From Thiohalobacter sp. (GTDB taxonomy: Bacteria; Pseudomonadota; Gammaproteobacteria; DSM-19610): a stretch of DNA of 8,424 nucleotides. Below, one piece after another: positions 1 through 5,908 of the stretch. Both the position numbers and the translations under genes were made by a program. Each line of letters starts with the position of its first letter. Within the stretch, counting starts at the first letter, position 1. The stretch is from positions 1 through 8,424 of the forward strand of contig JALVCM010000396.1 in NCBI GenBank assembly GCA_027010005.1. The letters are read 5' to 3'. The notes under the pieces are model-generated. The model made no database searches. It saw only the letters and a list, made by a program, of their open reading frames with translations, and had not been told where the DNA came from.

Positions 1-1
1 T

Positions 2-616
2 GTTCAATCCATTGCCGACCAAACAAATTTACTGGCCCTGAACGCAGCAATCGAGGCTGCGCGGGCCGGCGAGTCGGGACGGGGATTCGCAGTTGTTGCG
101 GATGAGGTCCGTTTGCTGTCACACCGTTCAACAGATATGAATGAAGAAATCCGGCAATGTGTTACGAGTGCTAAAGAGGCCATTGCCACTGTGCGATCGA
201 CAGTAGGTGAGATGGCGGCTCGCGATATGAATTCGACTATTCAAATTAAAGAACGGGTGGATAACGCTTTTGAAGAAGTCGATATATTTAATCGCTATCT
301 CGCCAACCGGATTGAAGACCTTTCCAGGGTTAGTGAAAGTATAGATGGCGCGGTAGGAAATGCCGTGCAATCGCTTCAATTCGAGGACATTGTGGTGCAG
401 TCTCTGGGTGCAGCTGATCTTCATATTAGTCGCCTCACGGAGTTGTCTGACATCATGGGAGAATTCGGCCGGGAAACAACCGGACAATCGGGTATAGAGG
501 AATCTATTAACCAGTTGAACGGACGCCTTCAGGAATTTACTTGCAGCTGGGATAAAGACAGTGTCAAGGCTGTTAGCCAAGTATCTATGGATATGGGTGA
601 GGTGGAGCTTTTTTGA
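2..616 (+). CDS. Methyl-accepting chemotaxis protein, C-terminal part (5' end outside window)
   Basis: Frame 2 is open from the window edge and gives 204 residues. Residues 1-45 are the signature chemoreceptor hairpin tip: [18 protein letters not shown], then [15 protein letters not shown]. This is the membrane-distal cytoplasmic region that binds CheA and CheW, so the protein controls a chemosensory kinase. The rest is a long helical region. The sensor, any membrane segments and the HAMP domain lie upstream and cannot be seen. The tail is not the classical one: no C-terminal NWETF-type pentapeptide is present, and residues 124-135 ([12 protein letters not shown]) resemble the catalytic helix of CheZ, with D129 and Q133 forming DxxxQ. 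Many gammaproteobacterial receptors carry a similar QFED segment (from memory). The next gene starts 78 bp downstream on the same strand, so co-transcription is possible. The family call is very secure; the phosphatase idea is inference. Confidence 0.96.
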   Translation, partial: VQSIADQTNLLALNAAIEAARAGESGRGFAVVADEVRLLSHRSTDMNEEIRQCVTSAKEAIATVRSTVGEMAARDMNSTIQIKERVDNAFEEVDIFNRYLANRIEDLSRVSESIDGAVGNAVQSLQFEDIVVQSLGAADLHISRLTELSDIMGEFGRETTGQSGIEESINQLNGRLQEFTCSWDKDSVKAVSQVSMDMGEVELF

Positions 617-677
617 TACCCCGGCCACCCGTTTTCAGTTTATCCGCAGCAGCCCATCGCTCGCTGCACTTATTATC

Positions 678-684
678 AGGAAAG
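678..684 (+). promoter_or_regulatory. Shine-Dalgarno for the STAS gene
   Basis: AGGAAAG lies 10 nt before the ATG at 695 and supports that start. The rest of the 78-bp gap (617-694) shows no convincing promoter or terminator. Confidence 0.6.
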
Positions 685-694
685 TAGAATTGCT

Positions 695-1009
695 ATGAGC
701 ATACAGGCACAGCTGTCATCAGACAGTAAGAGAGTCAGGATTTCCATCGAAGGGCGTTTTGACTTCAGCGTACAGCAGGAATTCCGGAATGCCTATCGCC
801 ATCAGGCAAACAATCTGGATTCTTATGTTGTCAACCTGTCTCATGCGGAATATATGGACAGTTCTGCGCTGGGTATGTTGCTGCTACTGCGCGATCACGC
901 AAACGAATCCAATATCGAAGTGGTAATTGAACAACCTTCCAGCCAGATCCGGACAATCCTCAAAACCGCTCATTTCGACGATCTGTTTACTATTCTTCCA
1001 CCGATATGA
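695..1009 (+). CDS. STAS-domain anti-sigma-factor antagonist (HsbA/CrsA/SpoIIAA-like)
   Basis: A 104-residue single-domain protein of normal size for free-standing STAS antagonists. It has the N-terminal beta strands (RVRISIEGRFDF), the central strand YVVNLSHAEYMD, the phosphorylation loop D55-S56-S57 followed by ALGMLLLLRD, and a C-terminal helix. S56 aligns with the serine phosphorylated in SpoIIAA, RsbV and HsbA. In partner switching the unphosphorylated form binds an anti-sigma factor or another target. A kinase of the RsbW type phosphorylates it and a PP2C phosphatase restores it. Both enzymes are present in the next gene, which overlaps this one by 4 bp (ATGA at 1006-1009), so the pair is almost certainly co-translated and functionally coupled. 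The cytoplasmic target is not in the window. P. aeruginosa HsbA works with FlgM and the diguanylate cyclase HsbD, but transfer of those partners here is only a suggestion. Confidence 0.93.
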   Translation: MSIQAQLSSDSKRVRISIEGRFDFSVQQEFRNAYRHQANNLDSYVVNLSHAEYMDSSALGMLLLLRDHANESNIEVVIEQPSSQIRTILKTAHFDDLFTILPPI

Positions 1010-2787
1010 GTGCGCTTGAATATCCGGCTTCTGTTACGTCCAGGTCTGCACCCCTGTCTGACCCGGAAAAGCCAGTCACACGCGGCCTGGCACTTGTAGT
1101 AGATGACAAACAATCCAACAGGATGTTGCTAAAGGCATTGTTGGTCAAAGAGGGTTTCAGGGTTATCCTGGCCGAGGATGGAGAGCAAGGCGTAGAACGG
1201 TTTGAGAAGGAAGGTGCTGACATTGTATTTATGGATGTCTTAATGCCTGGCATCGGAGGATATGAGGCAACCCGTCGTATTAAATCACTTGCCGGCGCAC
1301 ATTTTGTTCCAGTGATTTTCCTTACTGCGCTGACCGATAAGGATGCATTGGTCAAATGCCTCGAAGTGGGTGGTGACGATTTTCTGACCAAGCCATACGA
1401 TCATGAAATCTTTAAAGCCAAAATGCTTGCTGCGGAACGAACACGCGACCTGCATCGAAAAATCCGCGAGCAGCATAAAGAGCTGAGTGTCCTGCATGGC
1501 TATATGCAGCGGGAACTGGAGATTGCAGAACAGATCTTCACAAATGCGGTTGCAGCACCGAATATTGCGCTGGACAGTATTCAGTCGCTTTTGCGCCCCG
1601 CCGCCACATTCAATGGGGATTTGCTTTTAACGGCATGGAGACCGTCGGGGGAGCTAAATATTCTCCTGGGGGACTTTACCGGACATGGCCTGACAGCCGC
1701 GGTAGGTGCGTTACCGGTGTCCGAGGTCTTCCGCGCGATGACTAAAAAGGGATTTGCCGCGAGTGACATCCTTGAAGAGCTCAACAACAAGCTCTCAACC
1801 TTGTTACCTGTGGATATGTTTATGGCGGCCTGTTTCCTGACGGTTGATACTGAAAGTCGGTCTGCGGCTGTCTGGAATGGTGGTATGCCGGATATACTGG
1901 TTGTCAGCAAGGAGGGCGCAGTGCTGAAGAGCCTGCCGTCAGTACATCGTCCACTCGGGATTTCCGGAAGCCTTGAAAAAAAGCTCAAGGCTGAGCGGGT
2001 GGAACTCAATATCGATGACCATATACTGCTCTTGTCGGATGGGCTGCTGGATGCGCGTGACCCGGATGGTCAAATGTTTGGGCAGACCCGCCTGGAACAA
2101 CTGGTACAAAGCAGCGGTAGTGGGGCAGCCGTCTTTGGTATGCTTACCGAAGCACTGGACGACTTCTGTCAGGACTGTCCGCAAGATGACGATATAACGC
2201 TGGTTAGCATACCCTGTCGGCCAGAGCTTGTCGCCAACGGGCAGGAAAAAAACAACATCTCTACTGAGCCACGCGGCAATCGTGGCAATTCACTGTGGCA
2301 GTGGTCTCTCGAACTTCATGGTTCCGGGCTGCGCACCACAGACCCTGTCCCTTTGGCCGTTGCACAATTTCAGGAGCTCCAGCATCCGGGTACTCAACGG
2401 GAAGTCCTGTACACGGTGTTGTCCGAATTGTTCAGCAATGCCCTGGATCATGGTGTGCTGGGACTGAGTTCGGCATCCAAGAATTCGGCAGAGGGTTTTT
2501 CCAGTTACTATGCCGAGCGAGAGAAACGGCTTTCTGTAATTGATGAAGGTTATGTGCGAATCGGCCTCGCACATTTGCCTGAGGGTCAGGGTGGGCGGCT
2601 GACCATTCGGGTCGAGGATAGCGGGGAAGGCTTCGATTACAGAACCGTTTTTCGTAATGCGGAATTGAACCTGTCAGATAATGCCGGGTATGCCGGGCGT
2701 GGCATACCGTTGCTGAAAGAACTGTGCGAGTCGCTGCGTTTTGAGGGGACCGGCAACTGCGTCGAGGCTGTTTACGTGTGGGGTTAA
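1006..2787 (+). CDS. Response regulator with PP2C/SpoIIE phosphatase and RsbW-like kinase domains (HsbR/CrsR-like)
   Basis: A 593-residue cytoplasmic protein with three domains. The receiver (about 27-150) has the acidic pair D33/D34, acceptor D77 in FMDVLMPG, T107 and K129, all intact. A helical linker (about 150-185) leads to a PP2C domain (about 190-405) with metal ligands visible at G204-D205, GDFTGHG (D223), SDG (D345) and QDDDITLV (D394-D396). The C-terminal GHKL ATPase domain (about 440-593) has N478 in ELFSNALDHG, D538 in EDSGEGF, and a glycine box around G564-G566. A charged insert (about 485-525) separates the first two boxes. Phosphorylation at D77 would shift the balance between kinase and phosphatase action on the upstream STAS protein. 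The same architecture is known in HsbR (P. aeruginosa) and CrsR (Shewanella). The start overlaps the preceding stop and has no clear ribosome site, pointing to translational coupling. The sensor kinase for D77 is unidentified; a chemosensory CheA or one of the hybrid kinases here could serve. Confidence 0.95.
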   Translation: MSALEYPASVTSRSAPLSDPEKPVTRGLALVVDDKQSNRMLLKALLVKEGFRVILAEDGEQGVERFEKEGADIVFMDVLMPGIGGYEATRRIKSLAGAHFVPVIFLTALTDKDALVKCLEVGGDDFLTKPYDHEIFKAKMLAAERTRDLHRKIREQHKELSVLHGYMQRELEIAEQIFTNAVAAPNIALDSIQSLLRPAATFNGDLLLTAWRPSGELNILLGDFTGHGLTAAVGALPVSEVFRAMTKKGFAASDILEELNNKLSTLLPVDMFMAACFLTVDTESRSAAVWNGGMPDILVVSKEGAVLKSLPSVHRPLGISGSLEKKLKAERVELNIDDHILLLSDGLLDARDPDGQMFGQTRLEQLVQSSGSGAAVFGMLTEALDDFCQDCPQDDDITLVSIPCRPELVANGQEKNNISTEPRGNRGNSLWQWSLELHGSGLRTTDPVPLAVAQFQELQHPGTQREVLYTVLSELFSNALDHGVLGLSSASKNSAEGFSSYYAEREKRLSVIDEGYVRIGLAHLPEGQGGRLTIRVEDSGEGFDYRTVFRNAELNLSDNAGYAGRGIPLLKELCESLRFEGTGNCVEAVYVWG

Positions 2788-2851
2788 GACGAATAATGCG
2801 ATTAAAGTGAGGTTTTGATACTATTCAGCTTTAAGGGGGCTCTGGTTAATT

Positions 2852-2988
2852 CGTCGTTGCGAGGAACGAAGTGACGCGGCAATTGCTAACAGACTGATTC
2901 CATTGCATGAGATGGCTGCGCTTTACCTAAAGAACCCTGCGGGCTTCATTATGGGACTCCACCCTTAGGGTCGAGTATCGCAATGACG
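2852..2988. repeat. 137-bp dispersed-repeat or MITE-like element bounded by inverted repeats
   Basis: The left end CGTCGTTGCGA (2852-2862) and the right end TCGCAATGACG (2978-2988) are inverted repeats matching at 10 of 11 positions. The left arm continues as GGAACGAAGTGACGCGGCAA, the form of a short repeat I remember scattered in intergenic regions of many bacterial genomes (CGTCATTGCGAGG... type). The interior has no open frame of note. It does hold a small palindrome, ACCCTTAGGGT, at 2961-2971. AT-rich flanks TAATT on the left and TAAATT on the right could be a decayed target duplication, but the match is imperfect. The right half does not mirror the left beyond the terminal 11 bp, so the copy looks degenerate or composite. 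It fills half of the 276-bp gap between the partner-switch gene and the MerR-receiver gene, and may separate two transcription units. Copy number cannot be judged from one window. Confidence 0.65.
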
Positions 2989-3063
2989 TAAATTCTGAAT
3001 TGATCAGAGATTTCTTAAATACTGCCTGACAGGTTCGGGGTTGGCAGAAGAATCAGAGAAAAA

Positions 3064-3639
3064 ATGAAACAGCCAGCAAAAATAAAAGCTTATCTGACGC
3101 CTAATGAGGTTGCCGAGATGCTTATGGTATCTCCGGTCACTGTACGCCAGTGGGCCCAGAAGGGGCAGCTCAATGCACTGAGTACCCCGGGGGGGCATCG
3201 TCGCTTTACACGTCAGGAGGTCGACCGGTTTGCACGGGCGCACGGGTTAACCCTGCAGCCCGTCGCTGCGGATAAACTGCATATTCTTGTCGTGGATGAT
3301 GACGAACAGTTCTCACGCTATCTCGTCGAGCTGTTGACAGGGTATTCGGAAGACATTGCAGTCGATATAGCACACGACGGTTTTGATGCAGGTCGAAAGA
3401 TTCAGGCTTTCCATGCACACGTGGTATTGCTCGATCTCATGATGCCGGGCATGAATGGCTTTGAGGTTTGTCGCATGCTAAAAGCCGAACCGGAGACGAA
3501 GGGTATCCGCATTATCGCCATGACAGCTTATCCCAGCCAGGAAAATACCGACCTGATTCTGGCTGCAGGTGCTGAAAAATGCCTGGGTAAACCTATTGAC
3601 CCGGAGCTGCTTCTGGATGCAATCGGCATAGGAAAATAG
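3064..3639 (+). CDS. MerR/excisionase-type helix-turn-helix protein with C-terminal receiver domain
   Basis: A 191-residue protein. Residues 9-62 form a MerR-like winged helix of the excisionase/BldC type: LTPNEVAEMLMVSPVTVRQWAQKGQL followed by the wing motif TPGGHRRF (41-48) and EVDRF. Residues 71-190 are a complete receiver with D78-D80, acceptor D124 in LLDLMMPG, T154 and K176. It therefore looks like a phosphorylation-controlled DNA-binding protein, with the usual response-regulator order reversed (DNA-binding domain first). No MerR dimerisation coiled coil is present, so pairing may depend on the receiver. The hybrid kinase gene 67 bp downstream is the natural phosphodonor candidate. The start is preceded only by a weak AGAGA (3056-3060); no better in-frame start is seen. 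Its DNA targets are unknown. The 276-bp upstream gap could carry its own promoter, but I see no strong one. Confidence 0.93.
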   Translation: MKQPAKIKAYLTPNEVAEMLMVSPVTVRQWAQKGQLNALSTPGGHRRFTRQEVDRFARAHGLTLQPVAADKLHILVVDDDEQFSRYLVELLTGYSEDIAVDIAHDGFDAGRKIQAFHAHVVLLDLMMPGMNGFEVCRMLKAEPETKGIRIIAMTAYPSQENTDLILAAGAEKCLGKPIDPELLLDAIGIGK

Positions 3640-3692
3640 CCGGCTGCAGGCGCTCTCATGGCAATGTTGTTACCAACAGGAACCTAACTTAC

Positions 3693-3704
3693 GAGGGCAA
3701 AGGA
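3693..3704 (+). promoter_or_regulatory. Ribosome binding region of the PAS-PAS hybrid kinase
   Basis: GAGGG (3693-3697) sits 9 nt before the ATG at 3707, and a second purine block, AAAGGA (3699-3704), sits 2 nt before it. The first has the better spacing. Together they support the 3707 start. Confidence 0.55.
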
Positions 3705-3706
3705 TT

Positions 3707-5689
3707 ATGCCGAGTAAACCGACGGAAGATGACCAGTTTCGCCTGCTGGTCGACAGCTTGCCGGAATTGATCTGGATGTCAGGTACGGACAAGCTTTGTA
3801 TTTATTTTAATCGACAGTGGCTGGCTTTTACCGGCCGGTCTCTGAAACAGGAGCTCGGGTACGGATGGACTGAAGGTGTTCACCCGGATGACTATGCGCA
3901 CTGCATCGAGGTGTATAACTCGGCCTTCGATGCACGTGATGCATTCACAGTAGAGTATCGCCTGCGCCGTTTTGATGGTGAATACCGATGGGTTCTGGAT
4001 AGCGGTCGCCCCTGGCTTTCGCCGGAAGGAGAGTTTGCCGGCTATGTAGGTTCGGCCATTGATATCACCGAGCGCCGACAGGCCGAAGAAGCATTACGCG
4101 ATAGCGAAGAGCGATTTCGTCAGCTTGCTGAAAACATTAACCAGGTTTTCTGGTTCAGGGATATCAGCCCACAGCAGATACGCTATATAAGCCCGGCGTT
4201 CGAGCGTATCTGGGGAGTACCGGTACAGAATCTCTACGAGAATCCACACCTGTGGACAAACATGATTCATCCTGATGATCGTGGCTTGATCGAGAATGTG
4301 TTCTTGTCTTGTGCCCGTGGTGAGTGTGTAGACTTTGAAGTCGAGTATCGTATTATTGCCGCTGATGGAGAGATTCACTGGATTTGTGATCGCGGCGCAG
4401 TTATCTATGATGAAGATGGCAAGCCGGTTCGTTTGAGTGGTATTGCAGAAGATATTTCCCCACGTAAACAGGCCGGGCAGGAACTGCATAAGTTGCAAAG
4501 TCAGTTGCAACAAGCCCAGAAAATGGAAGCCATTGGTCACCTCACTGGTGGGATTGCGCACGATTTTAATAATATCCTGGCCAGTATCCTCGGTTACACC
4601 GGCCTGGCACTTGCTCGCTTTGTGCCGGATAAGAAAAGCAAGCTTGCTGAATATCTGCAAGAGGCATATCACGCCGGTGAACGTGCCCGGGACTTGATTG
4701 CCCAAATGCTGACATTCAGTCGGGGTGCTGGTAATGAGTCCAGACCATACCATCTTGAGCCTCTTGTCAAAGAAGCGGTAAAGCTGCTGCAGTCGACGTT
4801 ACCTTCCAGTATTGAACTGAAAGTACATCTTGAAAACGATACCCCGGAGGTCATAATCGATCCGGTGCAGTTGCACCAGCTGGTAATAAATCTGTGTATC
4901 AATGCGCGAGATGCAATGGGTGGTCGCGGGCATGTCGATATTGCTCTGCGCCGTGTTTTGAATGTCAATCTGGAATGCTCCTCGTGTCATAGCCAGGTTC
5001 AGGGTGACTTCGTGGAGCTTGTTGTAAAAGATACGGGAAGCGGGATCGAACCCAGGGTCATGGCCCGGATGTTCGACCCGTTTTTCTCCACAAAAGAGCC
5101 TGCAAAAGGCAGTGGCATGGGTCTGTCAATTGTGCATGGAATTGTCCATGATCATAGGGGGCACATTGATGTGGCGTCCACGCCTGGTGCAGGAAGCACA
5201 TTCAGACTGCTGTTTCCCGTTATGCCAATGGTTTCTGAGCCCTCTTTTGAGGGACAACCCGCACTGTCTGTACCTGACAATGAATCTGCAGGTGATAGTC
5301 ACATTCTGGTCGTCGACGATGACAAGTCGGTAGCCGGTTTTATCGGAGAGCTTTTGGACAGCCGGGGTTACCGGGTAACAATCATGACCAGCAGTATTAA
5401 GGCCCTGAAGTGTTTTAAAAATAACCCTGAAGTCTTTGACCTGGTGGTGATGGACCAGACAATGCCTGATATGACCGGTGTAGAACTGGCAAGAGAGCTG
5501 CTTCGCATATGTCCGGAATTACCCATCATTTTATGTACCGGTCATAGCGAAGATGTTGATGAAACCAGGGCCGGCGCACTAGGAATTCGTGGTTATCTGA
5601 CCAAACCGCTGAGTGTCGGCATCTTATTGGGAAAAGTGAGAGAGCTACTACAGGAAAAGGCATCGCTGCATCAAAAGAGCTCTTCTTGA
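3707..5689 (+). CDS. Soluble PAS-PAS hybrid histidine kinase with C-terminal receiver
   Basis: A 660-residue protein with no transmembrane segment or signal peptide, so a cytoplasmic sensor. PAS1 (about 9-124) ends in IDITERRQAEEAL and PAS2 (about 134-251) ends in EDISPRKQA; both have the HPDD and W-rich strands of PAS_3-type folds. A short coiled coil leads to HisKA, with phospho-acceptor H285 in GGIAHDFNNIL, the NtrB-like H-D-F-N-N class. The ATPase domain (about 385-500) has N399 (N box), D442 in DTGSG, FDPFFSTK and GSGMGLSIVHG. A CSSCH sequence (C424, C427) lies between the N box and DTGSG. The C-terminal receiver (about 532-650) has D583 in VMDQTMP, a T in CTGHS and K in LTKP. A C-terminal receiver in such kinases can be an inhibitory or relay domain. 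The preceding MerR-receiver gene, 67 bp upstream, is its likely partner. The PAS ligands cannot be told from sequence. Confidence 0.95.
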   Translation: MPSKPTEDDQFRLLVDSLPELIWMSGTDKLCIYFNRQWLAFTGRSLKQELGYGWTEGVHPDDYAHCIEVYNSAFDARDAFTVEYRLRRFDGEYRWVLDSGRPWLSPEGEFAGYVGSAIDITERRQAEEALRDSEERFRQLAENINQVFWFRDISPQQIRYISPAFERIWGVPVQNLYENPHLWTNMIHPDDRGLIENVFLSCARGECVDFEVEYRIIAADGEIHWICDRGAVIYDEDGKPVRLSGIAEDISPRKQAGQELHKLQSQLQQAQKMEAIGHLTGGIAHDFNNILASILGYTGLALARFVPDKKSKLAEYLQEAYHAGERARDLIAQMLTFSRGAGNESRPYHLEPLVKEAVKLLQSTLPSSIELKVHLENDTPEVIIDPVQLHQLVINLCINARDAMGGRGHVDIALRRVLNVNLECSSCHSQVQGDFVELVVKDTGSGIEPRVMARMFDPFFSTKEPAKGSGMGLSIVHGIVHDHRGHIDVASTPGAGSTFRLLFPVMPMVSEPSFEGQPALSVPDNESAGDSHILVVDDDKSVAGFIGELLDSRGYRVTIMTSSIKALKCFKNNPEVFDLVVMDQTMPDMTGVELARELLRICPELPIILCTGHSEDVDETRAGALGIRGYLTKPLSVGILLGKVRELLQEKASLHQKSSS

Positions 5690-5866
5690 GCGCCCTCAGT
5701 CTGCATTCTGCGATGCTTGTCCCGGTCAGGAATTTCCCCGAATAACAGGGCCTTTTTGCGCCTGAAGAAGAAACATTTCAATTCCCTCCTAAACGATTAA
5801 AACGATATTTACGCTTAAGTGCGAACGATCATGGCCGATGTGTAATTAAGGTCAGCACCAGACTGG

Positions 5867-5882
5867 TGGCAAATCCATTGCC
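5867..5882 (+). promoter_or_regulatory. Candidate sigma-54 (RpoN) promoter, -24/-12
   Basis: TGGCAAATCCATTGCC fits the consensus TGGCACG-N4-TTGCW. The near-invariant GG (5868-5869) and GC (5880-5881) are separated by exactly 10 bp as required. The mismatches are AA for CG after TGGCA, and C at the final W. The predicted start of transcription, near 5893, would leave a short leader before the hybrid kinase gene. It is in the right place and orientation, but a single motif of this length can occur by chance, and no sigma-54 activator gene is in the window. Confidence 0.4.
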
Positions 5883-5891
5883 ATGTCGTAA

Positions 5892-5908
5892 ATGTGATTA
5901 TATTACAT
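5892..5908. promoter_or_regulatory. Imperfect inverted repeat, possible operator
   Basis: ATGTGAT (5892-5898) and ATTACAT (5902-5908) are inverted arms with one mismatch around the 3-bp centre TAT. The repeat touches the first possible start codon of the next gene. It resembles a CRP-type half site (AAATGTGA), but the spacing is one base short for a standard CRP site. It may be a regulator site or a chance palindrome in AT-rich DNA. Confidence 0.3.

Noticed and set aside
128..628. Long antisense open frame opposite the chemoreceptor
   Set aside because: It is a shadow of a clearly coding + strand gene, with no recognisable domain or ribosome site.
2802..2834. TTAAAG/CTTTAA inverted repeat after the partner-switch gene as a terminator
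   Set aside because: Only 6 AT-rich pairs around a 21-base loop and no T tract; too weak.
3659..3673. Second sigma-54-like site before the PAS-PAS kinase (TGGCAATGTTGTTAC)
   Set aside because: The spacing fits, but the near-invariant GC of the -12 box is AC here.
4094..4753. 219-codon antisense open frame opposite the PAS-PAS kinase
   Set aside because: The + strand encodes conserved PAS and HisKA motifs here; the antisense product has no family features.
4976..4990. CSSCH as a cytochrome c haem-binding site
   Set aside because: The protein is cytoplasmic with no export signal and the motif is inside an ATPase fold, so covalent c-type haem is implausible.
5675..5684. Palindrome AAGAGCTCTT at the end of the PAS-PAS kinase gene
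   Set aside because: Lies within coding sequence, is short, and has no associated T tract or repeat partner.
5746..5764. Hairpin CAGGGC/GCGCCTG with a T-rich loop as a terminator
   Set aside because: The stem has a bulge and the T run is in the loop, with no T tract after the stem, so it does not fit an intrinsic terminator.
5878..5904. Sigma-70 promoter TTGCCA / TATATT
   Set aside because: The spacer is only 15 bp and transcription would start inside or after the first possible start codon; the overlapping sigma-54 reading fits better, though this is not excluded.
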